From: Bacteroidales bacterium
GTDB lineage: Bacteria; Bacteroidota; Bacteroidia; Bacteroidales; JAGOPY01
Length of the DNA: 64,000 nucleotides
Assembly (NCBI GenBank): GCA_023229505.1
Contig: JALNZD010000010.1
Location: 1 to 64,000, forward strand
Reading direction: 5' to 3'
This document shows positions 1 to 8,293 of the stretch, one piece after another; position 1 is the first letter of the stretch; every line of letters starts with the position of its first letter. The position numbers were made by a program, and so were the translations under genes. Under the pieces are notes generated by a model. It had not been told where the DNA came from, did not search any database, and worked only from the letters and a program-made list of their open reading frames with translations.

Positions 1-126
1 CATCTTGTTTTGGAGTTTTGGTTTACAACAAAGCAGATGCTTTTCTCTTTTGTCTTCAGCCTATTAAGCAGGTTTTTACAAACATGTTATTGTTAATTTC
101 ATCGTAAAATTTTACCGGAGTATTGA

Positions 127-495
127 GTTATAAATCCTTATATTAATCAAATTTCTGTTTCACCTGATAACCACGTGTATGTTCAAAGTTATTATAGCCG
201 TTCATACAGTCACTATCTATTTAAATCTATAAATCCGATACTTGGTGTCAAACAGCCAATTAACTCCCCGGATATCCGGCTCTATCCTATTCCCGCTAAA
301 AGCAAAATATCAGTAGAAAATAAAAGTTCTTTAAGAATAAATCAGTTTGTTTTTTATAATCAACTCGGGCAAAAAGTTCTTTACGGTCGTCTGACAGATG
401 ATCTCATTGATGTGTCCAAATTAATGCCCGGATTATATATAATTGAACTTGAGCTGGAGAGAACCTCTGTAAGAAAGAAGGTAATAATAGAGTGA
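127..495 (+). pseudogene. C-terminal remnant of a T9SS-secreted protein
   Basis: The frame is open from about 127 to the stop at 495, but upstream it is closed by stops and has no signal peptide. The first usable start is GTG at 175. The last 75 or so residues read like a T9SS type A sorting domain: a segment with LYPIPAKSKISVEN, then FYNQLGQKV, then LMPGLYIIELE and a basic end (VRKKVIIE). Such tails target proteins through the PorSS machinery. With no cargo domain and no start, I read it as the 3' end of a decayed gene. Sequence left of 127 shows nothing recognisable. Confidence 0.6.
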
Positions 496-567
496 ATCGA
501 CAGTTAACGTTAACGCTGATGTCCAGATTAGATTTCCGCACGTGGGATTACTACAAGGGTTGCGAAG

Positions 568-670
568 AGATTCCCACTTTCGTGAGAATGACGCTATAAG
601 CCAGGGAAAGAAAGGCGGCGCCCAATAGTTTTTGGGCATAAAACGTCATTCCGAGCGAAGCGAGGAATCT
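568..670. repeat. Inverted-repeat element (REP/MITE-like)
   Basis: Arms at 568-593 and 644-670 are imperfect reverse complements: AGATTCCCACTTTCGTGAGA at the left start against CATTCCGAGCGAAGCGAGGA in the right arm. A smaller hairpin lies inside (GCCCAA 620-625 with TTGGGC 632-637). The right arm resembles the widespread ATTCCGAGCGAAGCGAGGAAT type of intergenic repeat. The block fills the gap between the T9SS remnant and the TetR promoter. No protein is encoded. Confidence 0.65.
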
Positions 671-726
671 GCCGGCAAAGTAAAAAAATATTTTCACTTT
701 CTTGTCGGAAATGAATTAAAACATTT

Positions 727-734
727 TATTTTTG
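727..734 (+). promoter_or_regulatory. -7 box of the TetR-exporter operon
   Basis: TATTTTTG fits the Bacteroidota -7 consensus TAnnTTTG and lies 53 bp before the regulator ATG. No convincing -33 element is seen. Confidence 0.5.
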
Positions 735-741
735 TCCGATC

Positions 742-762
742 GTTTAAACCATTTGGTTAAAT
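742..762. promoter_or_regulatory. Possible TetR operator
   Basis: Just downstream of the predicted start point is GTTTAAACC followed by ATTTGGTTAAAT. It contains the palindromes GTTTAAAC (742-749) and AACC-ATTT-GGTT. Its place between promoter and a TetR gene suggests autorepression; this is inference from position and symmetry. Confidence 0.3.
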
Positions 763-787
763 TATGTGATTAAATCTTTTAGTCAAA

Positions 788-1399
788 ATGAGCCAAAAAC
801 ATTCTGAAACCGAAATCCTTATCCTCGACGCGGCCAGGAAAGTCTTCCTGGAGAATGGGTTCGACGGGACATCCATGCAGATGATCGCTTCTGAATCCGG
901 GATCAATAAAGCCCTGCTTCACTATTATTACCGTAGCAAAGACAGGCTTTTCGAAGCCGTCTTTGTCGAAGCATTCGCTCATATGGTTCCCAACCTGATG
1001 AAGGTTTTCGCATCAGAAGCTGAATTTCCGGATAAGATCAGGGGTTTTGTGAATACTTATATCGGAGCCTTACTGGAATATCCCCAGATTCCACTCTTTA
1101 TCCTCCACGAGCTTCACCGGAACCCGGGACGTGTCATTGAACTTATCAAATCTACCGGCATTAACCCGGATATCTTTATTAATCTTATAAAAAAGGAAAT
1201 AAAATCAGGAAATATCGGCGATATCGATCCCAGGCAATTAATAGTCAATTTACTGGCTTTATGCATCTTTCCTTTTGCCGCCCGCCCGATGGTTCAGGGT
1301 TTCATTTTTAAGAACGATGCAAAGGCTTATGAGGTCTTCATGGAAAACCGGAAAAAAGAAGTAGCCGATTTCATTATTAAAGCAATAAAACCATGTTAA
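788..1399 (+). CDS. TetR/AcrR family transcriptional regulator
   Basis: A 203-residue protein with the usual TetR layout: an N-terminal helix-turn-helix (about residues 8-56, with ARKVFLENGFDGTSMQMIA and INKALLHYYYRSKDRLFEAV) followed by an all-helical ligand-binding half. TetR proteins usually repress neighbouring efflux genes until a ligand binds. It is the first gene of the exporter operon, and its last codons overlap the start of the TolC gene by 7 nt (ATGTTAA), so it is almost certainly cotranscribed and autoregulated. The ligand cannot be inferred. Confidence 0.9.
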   Translation: MSQKHSETEILILDAARKVFLENGFDGTSMQMIASESGINKALLHYYYRSKDRLFEAVFVEAFAHMVPNLMKVFASEAEFPDKIRGFVNTYIGALLEYPQIPLFILHELHRNPGRVIELIKSTGINPDIFINLIKKEIKSGNIGDIDPRQLIVNLLALCIFPFAARPMVQGFIFKNDAKAYEVFMENRKKEVADFIIKAIKPC

Positions 1400-2664
1400 A
1401 AAAAATACTGTTGATCACAGCATGGGTTAGCTATTTTGCCCTTGCTTCAGGACAGGACGGGTCAGTCACACTCGATTACTGCCTAAACCAGGCCTTAGCA
1501 AATCATCCACTCTTCGATCAATATGACCTGCTGGCCTCTTCAAGCGGGTTAAAGATCAAAAACTTCAACCGGAATTATCTCCCTGAGATGAATATCAACG
1601 GTGATGCGCACTACCAGTCTGATGTAACGGAAATACCCATTTTTAGCCCTGCATTCATTATTGAGCCGCTCGATAAGGATCAGTACAAGATTTCACTTGA
1701 TGTCAGCGAGCTGATCTATGATGGCGGGTTAACTAAAAGAAATAAAGACGTTGAATACATTGATAACCAGATCAATCAGCAAAATATTGGCATTGATCTT
1801 TACCGCCTCAAAGAAAAGGTCATCGGGGTTTATTTCAGTATTATCTCCTTACAGGAAAATCGTGAGCTGCTGAATGTCAACAGGCAAAACCTTAAATCCC
1901 GCTTAAAAGAAGTCGAGTCCGGTGTTAAAAACGGTATGGTACTTTCTTCCAATGCCGAAATTCTGAAGGCGGAGTTGCTGAAAATAGACCAAAAGGAAAT
2001 CGAAATAGAAGCGGGAATTTCTTCAGGATACAAAGTGCTGTCAATCCTGACCGGCGATACGATAATCATTGGGACTCAGCTTCTTTGGGGAAATCCGTCT
2101 GTTGAACCTTACTTGCCGGGTCATGACAGGCTGGAATACAACCTTTTCAGCTTGCAGCAACAAAAAGCTGAATCCTTAAAAAAGCTGGCCTCCTCCAGGC
2201 TTATGCCCAGGCTGCTGGCTTACGGCCAGGCAGGTTATGGCAAGCCGGGCTTTAATATGCTCCTGAACGAATTTGATGATTATTATATTATCGGCGCTAA
2301 ACTTAGCTGGAATTTCTGGAACTGGAATAAAACCCGCAATGAGAAATCAATTCTTGACCTGCAAAAGGAAATCCTGGCCAGCAGCCGTGAATCATTTGAT
2401 CAAAACCTGGCAGTTGACCTCGAGAGAAGGATGGCCGAAATCACAAAGATCGAAACGCTTCTTCCGAAAGATGAAGAAATTTCCAAAATCAGGGCAGGAA
2501 TTGTTCAGTCATACGCTTCCAGGCTTCAGAATGGCGTTATTACAGCAACCGAGTACATCACGGAACTCAATGCTGAAACAGAAGCCAGGCTTAATCTGAA
2601 AATCCACCAGATCCAACTGGTAAGGGCAAAATATGAATATCTCTCAACAGCCGGAAAACTGTAA
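1393..2664 (+). CDS. TolC family outer membrane efflux protein
   Basis: A 423-residue protein with a signal peptide ending near ALASGQ, then long amphipathic helical stretches typical of TolC/OEP trimers (LKEVESGVKNGMVLSSNAEI; the second repeat has SYASRLQNGVITATEYITEL). It should form the outer membrane duct for the HlyD adaptor and ABC-2 pump encoded just downstream. The start overlaps the regulator stop, and the HlyD gene follows after 12 nt. The length is typical of the family. Confidence 0.9.
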   Translation: MLKKILLITAWVSYFALASGQDGSVTLDYCLNQALANHPLFDQYDLLASSSGLKIKNFNRNYLPEMNINGDAHYQSDVTEIPIFSPAFIIEPLDKDQYKISLDVSELIYDGGLTKRNKDVEYIDNQINQQNIGIDLYRLKEKVIGVYFSIISLQENRELLNVNRQNLKSRLKEVESGVKNGMVLSSNAEILKAELLKIDQKEIEIEAGISSGYKVLSILTGDTIIIGTQLLWGNPSVEPYLPGHDRLEYNLFSLQQQKAESLKKLASSRLMPRLLAYGQAGYGKPGFNMLLNEFDDYYIIGAKLSWNFWNWNKTRNEKSILDLQKEILASSRESFDQNLAVDLERRMAEITKIETLLPKDEEISKIRAGIVQSYASRLQNGVITATEYITELNAETEARLNLKIHQIQLVRAKYEYLSTAGKL

Positions 2665-2676
2665 AATCATTAACTT

Positions 2677-3564
2677 ATGAAAAATACATTTTACCTGATC
2701 TTATTGTTAATTCTTTCATTGGCCTGTTCGCGCACCGAAAGGTCAGATGCGTATGGAAATTTTGAAGCCATCGAGGTCATTGTCTCCTCGCAGGCCAACG
2801 GCCAGATCCTCAGCCTGAACATAGAAGAAGGCATGGATGTCACGTTGGGCGATACCATCGGGCTGATCGATACGATAGATCTGTCGCTTAAAAAGCGACA
2901 GCTTATCAGCCAGGAAGAGGTTCTCCTCGCAAGGTTGAGAAATTTCGATTCCCAGGTCCGTGTACAGGAACAACAACGAAAGAATATCCTGGTCGATAAG
3001 GAAAGAGTGGCTAATTTACTTAAAGACGGCGCGGCTACGCAAAAACAAATGGATGACATAACAGGCAGCCTTGACCTTTTGGAACAGCAGATACTTGCCA
3101 CAGAAGTACAAAAGGAGGCTGTCAGGGCTGAAATGGCAACCCTGGAAACCCAGGTCAGGCAAGTGGAAGAGACCCTGGGCAAATGTTACCTGGTCAGCCC
3201 CCTTTCAGGCACAGTGCTGGTGAAGTTTGCCGAAGCCGGTGAAATAACCGGAATGGGCAAACCTATCTGCAAAATGGCCAACCTGGATGAGTTGGAGCTG
3301 AAAGTATATATCGGCGGTGACCAGCTTCCCTATCTCAAATTGGGCCAGGCGGTTGAAGTGCTCATCGACAAAAACAAAAAAGACTTTTCCGCATTGCCGG
3401 GAACCGTATCCTGGATCAGTTCCAAGGCCGAATTTACCCCAAAGACCATACAAACAAAAAAGGAAAGGGTGAACCTGGTATACGCGGCCAAAGTCAGGGT
3501 CCCGAACGATGGCACACTGAAGATCGGTATGCCGGGTGAGATCAACTTTATGAAGGCAAAATAA
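2677..3564 (+). CDS. HlyD family periplasmic adaptor lipoprotein
   Basis: A 295-residue protein starting with a lipoprotein signal (LILSLACS; Cys about residue 17). It has a biotinyl/lipoyl-like half (ANGQILSLNIEEGMDV), a helical coiled-coil hairpin (about 75-170, rich in E/Q/K), the second lipoyl half (VSPLSGTVLVKFAEAGE) and a beta-barrel region. It resembles YbhG-type adaptors that bridge an ABC-2 permease and TolC. It sits between the TolC gene and the pump genes. Confidence 0.88.
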   Translation: MKNTFYLILLLILSLACSRTERSDAYGNFEAIEVIVSSQANGQILSLNIEEGMDVTLGDTIGLIDTIDLSLKKRQLISQEEVLLARLRNFDSQVRVQEQQRKNILVDKERVANLLKDGAATQKQMDDITGSLDLLEQQILATEVQKEAVRAEMATLETQVRQVEETLGKCYLVSPLSGTVLVKFAEAGEITGMGKPICKMANLDELELKVYIGGDQLPYLKLGQAVEVLIDKNKKDFSALPGTVSWISSKAEFTPKTIQTKKERVNLVYAAKVRVPNDGTLKIGMPGEINFMKAK

Positions 3565-3602
3565 TTCCTCTAACTTTACCCAAATAATTAAAACTGACTA
3601 TT

Positions 3603-4058
3603 ATGACAAAAAAGCTTATGAAATTAACTGTATTAATTGCGTTGATATTAGCCGTAGTCCCAGCCTTATCACAGAAATACCCTGCCGATCTTATCCTCGG
3701 GAAATGGCTCAATGAGGATAAAGATGCGTATGTCGAGATTTATAAGGAGGCAGGCAAATATTTCGGGAAACTTGTCTGGTTGAAAGAACCGAATGATGAA
3801 GTGACCGGAAAACCCAAGATAGACGATGATAATCCCGATGTAAACCTGCAGAACAGGCCTGTGCTGGGACTGGTGATCCTGCATGATTTCATCTTCGATG
3901 GTGATGAAGAATGGGAAGACGGAACGATCTATGACCCGAAAAACGGCAAAACCTACGACTGTTATATGGAAATTGATGAAGAGGGGACTTTGAAGATACG
4001 GGGATATATCGGGATTTCATGGATCGGCAGAACCACATATTGGACATGGGTGAAATAA
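3603..4058 (+). CDS. DUF2147 family secreted protein
   Basis: A 151-residue protein with a signal peptide (cleavage near PALSQ) and the DUF2147 pattern: GKWLNEDKDAYVEIYKEAGKY, then GKLVWL, a central NPDVNLQNRPVLGL, then EWEDGTIYDPKNGKTYDCYM and a C-terminal GYIGISWIGRTTYWTWV. Members are small lipocalin-like periplasmic proteins of unknown function. It lies between the adaptor and the ATPases of an exporter, with 38 nt before and 18 nt after it, so it is probably cotranscribed. A role in binding or sensing the exported compound is conjecture. Confidence 0.85.
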   Translation: MTKKLMKLTVLIALILAVVPALSQKYPADLILGKWLNEDKDAYVEIYKEAGKYFGKLVWLKEPNDEVTGKPKIDDDNPDVNLQNRPVLGLVILHDFIFDGDEEWEDGTIYDPKNGKTYDCYMEIDEEGTLKIRGYIGISWIGRTTYWTWVK

Positions 4059-4076
4059 TACCTCCTGGCAGAAATC

Positions 4077-5009
4077 ATGGAACACGCAGTCAACATATCC
4101 GGGATCGTTAAAAAATACAATGAGGTAACTGCACTTGACCATATTTCGCTTACTGTGGAAAAGGGTGAGATCTTCGGCTTTATCGGCCCTGACGGAGCCG
4201 GAAAGACGACCCTTTTCCGGATTCTGACCACTTTGCTGATTCCGGATGAGGGAGAAGCTTTCGTAGAAGGGTTCCATACCGTGAAAGACTATAAGAAAAT
4301 CAGGCAGATTGTCGGGTATATGCCCGGCCGGTTCTCCCTTTACCAGGACCTGAGCGTGGAAGAAAACCTGAATTTCTTTGCCAGTATTTTTAAAACCTCC
4401 GTCAAAGAAAACTATCATCTGATCAAGGATATTTACCAGCAGATCGAGCCTTTTAAAACTAGGCCGGCAGGGAAGCTTTCCGGCGGGATGAAACAGAAAC
4501 TGGCCCTGTCATGTGCTTTGATTCATAAGCCGGTCATCTTATTTCTCGATGAGCCCACCACCGGTGTTGATGCCGTTTCGAGGAAAGAATTCTGGGATAT
4601 GCTGGGTAAACTAAAAGAGGAAGGCATTACGATCCTGGTTTCTACTCCTTACATGGACGAGGCGAGCCGTTGCGACCGCGTTGCACTCATACAGGAGGGG
4701 AGAATATTAAGTGTGAATACACCGGTAGGAATAGTAAAATCCTACGAAAATCCGCTACTGGCAGTTAAATCAGAGAACATGTACCAACTATTGTTTGATG
4801 TCCTTGAATATCCAGGTACGATCCGGGCATACCGGTCAGGGGAATTCATACATGCTGCCGTAAAGAAAGATGCATGGCAGGAAGAAAGTATCAGAGGTTT
4901 TTTTACCGCTAAAGGGCATGAACAATTAGTTGTCAAGGTTATAACACCATCTGTGGAAGATAGTTTTATGGCACTGATGAAAATTTCCCCCACCCCGGGG
5001 CCAACCTAA
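4077..5009 (+). CDS. ABC transporter ATP-binding protein (first)
   Basis: A 310-residue nucleotide-binding subunit with Walker A GPDGAGKTT, signature LSGGMKQK, Walker B VILFLDEPTTGVD and a switch region with Thr (LVSTPYMDEA) where His is usual. The GPDGAGKTT loop is typical of the YbhF type. YbhF of E. coli fuses two ATPase halves; here they are separate adjacent genes, this one matching the N-terminal half. The missing switch His may make this site catalytically weak. It should energise the two permeases downstream. Confidence 0.9.
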   Translation: MEHAVNISGIVKKYNEVTALDHISLTVEKGEIFGFIGPDGAGKTTLFRILTTLLIPDEGEAFVEGFHTVKDYKKIRQIVGYMPGRFSLYQDLSVEENLNFFASIFKTSVKENYHLIKDIYQQIEPFKTRPAGKLSGGMKQKLALSCALIHKPVILFLDEPTTGVDAVSRKEFWDMLGKLKEEGITILVSTPYMDEASRCDRVALIQEGRILSVNTPVGIVKSYENPLLAVKSENMYQLLFDVLEYPGTIRAYRSGEFIHAAVKKDAWQEESIRGFFTAKGHEQLVVKVITPSVEDSFMALMKISPTPGPT

Positions 5010-5019
5010 TGACCACTTT

Positions 5020-5778
5020 ATGACTATTTCTGACCATCATATAATTGAAGTAGAGAATCTGGTAAAGAAATTCGGCTCATTCGTGGCGAATGACCATTTG
5101 AATTTCTTTGTCAGGAAGGGGGAGATTTTCGGCTTCCTGGGTGCCAATGGCGCAGGGAAAACCACGGCAATAAAGATCCTGTGCGGTTTGTGGAAACCAA
5201 CATCCGGAAAAATAAAGGTTGCTGGTTATGATGTTTATAAGGAAACGGAAAAGATTAAAAGAAACATTGGTTATATGAGCCAGAAATTTTCTCTTTATGA
5301 CGATATGACCATTGGCGAGAATTTTACTTTCTTCGGCGGGATATATGGCCTAAGCAATAATAAGATCCGTGAAAGGATGACCTATTTTTTGAAGAAACTG
5401 GGGATTGAAGATTACAAAGACCGGGTGATCCAATCCCTTCCACTGGGATGGAAACAAAAGCTTGCTTTCTCTATTGCCGTTATGCATGAGCCGGCTATCG
5501 TATTCCTCGATGAACCGACAAGTGGTGTTGATCCCGTCACACGCCGCCAGTTCTGGGATATGATTTACGAAGCGGCCCATGAGGGGATTACTGTATTCCT
5601 GACCACGCATTATATGGATGAGGCTGAATACTGCGAAAGGGTCTCCATCATGGTCGACGGGCGGATCGAAGCGCTGGATACACCGGCAGCGTTGAAGGAG
5701 CAGTATCAGGCTGATTCTATGGAGGATGTTTTTGTGAAGATTGCTAGAGGATCTGCACAGTTGACAGTTGACAGTTGA
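5020..5778 (+). CDS. ABC transporter ATP-binding protein (second)
   Basis: A 252-residue ATPase with Walker A GANGAGKTT, Walker B AIVFLDEPTSGVD and a normal switch His (FLTTHYMDEA). Its signature is degenerate: LPLGWKQK in place of LSGGxxQ. The first ATPase has a normal signature but lacks the switch His, so the pair may form one canonical and one degenerate composite site, as in many heterodimeric exporters. The last residues (AQLTVDS) and the stop are encoded by a 7-bp repeat array, so the true C-terminus may have been altered by the repeat. Confidence 0.9.
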   Translation: MTISDHHIIEVENLVKKFGSFVANDHLNFFVRKGEIFGFLGANGAGKTTAIKILCGLWKPTSGKIKVAGYDVYKETEKIKRNIGYMSQKFSLYDDMTIGENFTFFGGIYGLSNNKIRERMTYFLKKLGIEDYKDRVIQSLPLGWKQKLAFSIAVMHEPAIVFLDEPTSGVDPVTRRQFWDMIYEAAHEGITVFLTTHYMDEAEYCERVSIMVDGRIEALDTPAALKEQYQADSMEDVFVKIARGSAQLTVDS

Positions 5779-5813
5779 CAGTCAGCAGTCTGAATCTGGA
5801 ATTTGGAATTTTA
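5758..5813. repeat. 7-bp periodic array
   Basis: Successive heptamers are CAGTTGA x3, CAGTCAG, CAGTCTG, AATCTGG, AATTTGG, AATTTTA. The array starts inside the second ATPase gene, supplies its TGA stop (5776-5778), and ends just before the permease ATG at 5818. Confidence 0.8.
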
Positions 5814-5817
5814 AAAT

Positions 5818-6918
5818 ATGCGAGGCTTCATTATAAAAGAATTCTACCATATTTTCCGCGACGTCCGGACGATGATCATCCTGTTCGGGATGCCGGTGGC
5901 CCAGATACTATTGTTTGGCTTTGCGCTGACCAACGAGATCAAGAATGCCCGGATCGCGGTGCTGGATCATTCCAAAGATGTGGTAACTACCGAAATCATA
6001 GCAAAGATCACCTCTTCAGGATATTTCATACTCGAGGAAAACCTTGTCAGTGAAGATCAGATTGAAGACAAGTTCAGGCAGGGGAAAATCAAACAGGTTA
6101 TCATTTTCGAGGATAATTTTGCTGAAAACCTTGAAAAAGACAAAAAAGCCGGGATCCACATTATCGGTGATGCTTCCGACCCGAATACGGCCAGCCTGCT
6201 GGCAAATTATACCCGTGCCATCATTAAGGATTACGAGGCAAATCTGATATTAAACCAGGCTGCCATCCCGGTTCTGATCATTCCCGAACCTAAACTGCTC
6301 TTTAATCCGGAACTAAAAAGCGTTTTCATGTTTGTCCCAGGCATTATCACGGTTTTGCTGATGCTGGTCTGTGCCATGATGACTTCAATCTCCATTGCCC
6401 GTGAAAAAGAACTGGGAACGATGGAAGTATTGCTCGTATCCCCCTTAAAACCGATCCAGATCATCCTTGGAAAAGTAACTCCCTACGTGGTCCTGTCACT
6501 CATCAACGCCGTCACCATTTTGACGCTCGGCTATTTTGTCTTTGGCATGCCGATGAGGGGAAACCTGGCCCTTTTATTGCTGGAAGCTATACTCTTCATT
6601 ATTATGGCCCTCTCGATGGGGATATTAATTTCCACCATCAGTAAAAACCAGCAGATTGCCCTGATGATCTCCCTGGCCGGGCTGATGCTGCCGACTATCC
6701 TGCTTTCAGGATTCATTTTCCCGGTTGAAAATATGCCAATTGTATTGCAGATCATCAGTAACCTGATGCCATCGAAATGGTTCATCATCATCATTAAAGC
6801 CATCATGCTTAAAGGGGTCGGCCTGCAATATATCTGGAAGGAAACCATGATCATTATCCTGATGACGGCAGTTTTCATCGGATTAAGTGTCAGAAATTTT
6901 AAGATCAGACTAGCATAA
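5818..6918 (+). CDS. ABC-2 type permease (first)
   Basis: A 366-residue protein of the ABC-2 transporter class (YhhJ/YbhS/YbhR-like): one N-terminal membrane helix (about 20-40), a soluble extracytoplasmic domain (about 45-170), then five helices (VFMFVPGIITVLLMLVCAMM onward) with the REKELGTMEVLLVSPLKP loop characteristic of the family. It pairs with the next gene, which starts 2 nt after its stop, to form the membrane core of the pump. Typical length. Confidence 0.9.
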   Translation: MRGFIIKEFYHIFRDVRTMIILFGMPVAQILLFGFALTNEIKNARIAVLDHSKDVVTTEIIAKITSSGYFILEENLVSEDQIEDKFRQGKIKQVIIFEDNFAENLEKDKKAGIHIIGDASDPNTASLLANYTRAIIKDYEANLILNQAAIPVLIIPEPKLLFNPELKSVFMFVPGIITVLLMLVCAMMTSISIAREKELGTMEVLLVSPLKPIQIILGKVTPYVVLSLINAVTILTLGYFVFGMPMRGNLALLLLEAILFIIMALSMGILISTISKNQQIALMISLAGLMLPTILLSGFIFPVENMPIVLQIISNLMPSKWFIIIIKAIMLKGVGLQYIWKETMIIILMTAVFIGLSVRNFKIRLA

Positions 6919-6920
6919 TT

Positions 6921-8030
6921 ATGCGAACTCTTACTTTTATCATACGAAAAGAATTTATTCAGCTGTTCCGCAACAAGGTCATGGTCAGGATCATCTTTAT
7001 CCTTCCGCTGATCCAGCTGATTGTCCTGTCGTATACCGCTACTTTTGAGATCAAGGTAATCAGGTTGCATGTGGTCGATTTCGACCGGAGCAAAACTTCC
7101 CGCGACCTTATCGGCCATTTTTCAGGATCACCGTTTTATAAGATCGTGGAGTTTTCGAACTCTGACAAGCTGGGTGAGCAGGATATCCTGACCGGTCGCG
7201 CGCAGCAGATCATCTCAATCCCTGCAGGTTTTGAAAAAGAACTGAATACCATCGGGCAGGCGAAAGTCCAGATTGTCACCAATGCCATCGATGGCGCTGC
7301 CGGCGCACTGATGAATGCTTACACACTGTCTATCATCCAGGATTTCAATATCAACCTGCTGGTCGAATCCTCCGGCCTATCGACTGAGGAGCCGATCCAG
7401 GCTACATGGTCATTCTGGTATAATCCCGAACTGAATTACAAAAATTACATGGTTCCGGGGATTCTCGTTTTACTCGTAACAATCATCGGGATGTTTCTCT
7501 CTGGCATGAACCTGGTCAGGGAAAAAGAGATTGGCACCATTGAACAGATCAATGTCACACCTATCCGGAAATACCAGTTCATCATCGGCAAGCTCCTCCC
7601 CTATTGGATGGTGGCTTTGGTCGAACTCTCCTTTGGCCTGATACTGGCGCGGCTGATATTTGCCATTCCGATACTCGGCAGCGTCTGGCTCATCTTCCTT
7701 GTTGCGGCAGTTTATTTGCTGGTCACGCTCGGGCTGAGCTTATTGATATCAACAAAAACGAATACCCAGCAACAGGCCATGTTCCTGTCCTGGTTCTTCC
7801 TGGTCATTTTTATCCTGATGAGCGGATTGTTTACCTCTGTCGACAGCATGCCCCAATGGGCCAAAATCATCGACCTGTTAAATCCGATCGCCTATTTTGT
7901 CGAAGTTATCCGGATGATCATGCTTAAGGGATCAGGATTTTTGGATATTTCCCGTAATCTTCTTATCCTGGGGGTATATGCAATTCTCGCTCTCACCGTA
8001 GCAGTATGGCAATACCGTAAGACAACCTGA
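6921..8030 (+). CDS. ABC-2 type permease (second)
   Basis: A 369-residue paralogue of the preceding permease with the same plan: an N-terminal helix, a periplasmic insert (about 45-170), and C-terminal helices with the loop REKEIGTIEQINVTPIRKYQ. It is the last gene of the operon, as ybhR is in E. coli. The substrate is not evident; the family exports drugs, small molecules or envelope components. Confidence 0.9.
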   Translation: MRTLTFIIRKEFIQLFRNKVMVRIIFILPLIQLIVLSYTATFEIKVIRLHVVDFDRSKTSRDLIGHFSGSPFYKIVEFSNSDKLGEQDILTGRAQQIISIPAGFEKELNTIGQAKVQIVTNAIDGAAGALMNAYTLSIIQDFNINLLVESSGLSTEEPIQATWSFWYNPELNYKNYMVPGILVLLVTIIGMFLSGMNLVREKEIGTIEQINVTPIRKYQFIIGKLLPYWMVALVELSFGLILARLIFAIPILGSVWLIFLVAAVYLLVTLGLSLLISTKTNTQQQAMFLSWFFLVIFILMSGLFTSVDSMPQWAKIIDLLNPIAYFVEVIRMIMLKGSGFLDISRNLLILGVYAILALTVAVWQYRKTT

Positions 8031-8080
8031 GAATGACCCTGCACCAACCTGCTTCAAGAAACTCAAGCACAAAAGACGCA

Positions 8081-8181
8081 TCACACTTGATAATGTGTGA
8101 ATTATGTAACTCTTTTCTTTAATTGTGTAACGCTTTCCGGAATTAAAGGACTGACCTTTATATTGTGAAAGTTCATTCACA
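8081..8181. promoter_or_regulatory. Two palindromes upstream of the OmpA-family gene
   Basis: TCACAC-N8-GTGTGA occurs at 8081-8100 and TGTGAA-N6-TTCACA at 8164-8181; both have perfect 6-bp arms. The second resembles a CRP-type half-site pair, but the spacing (TGTGA-N8-TCACA) differs from the canonical N6. The gap 8031-8293 holds no gene. A possible -7 box is AAAATTTG (8218-8225), which lacks the leading T. Confidence 0.4.
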
Positions 8182-8293
8182 CCTATTCCGCGAGTTGCGG
8201 GAATTTAAAATTCAAAAAAAATTTGCACATGACAAAAATGATTATTAATTTTATTCAGTCTTAATAAAATAACCCTTTAAACCAAGTATTATT

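Noticed and set aside
433..639. Minus-strand open frame over the inverted repeat
   Set aside because: It translates repeat sequence and has no protein-like features.
8164..8181. Canonical CRP site
   Set aside because: Half-site spacing is 8, not 6; kept only as a generic palindrome.
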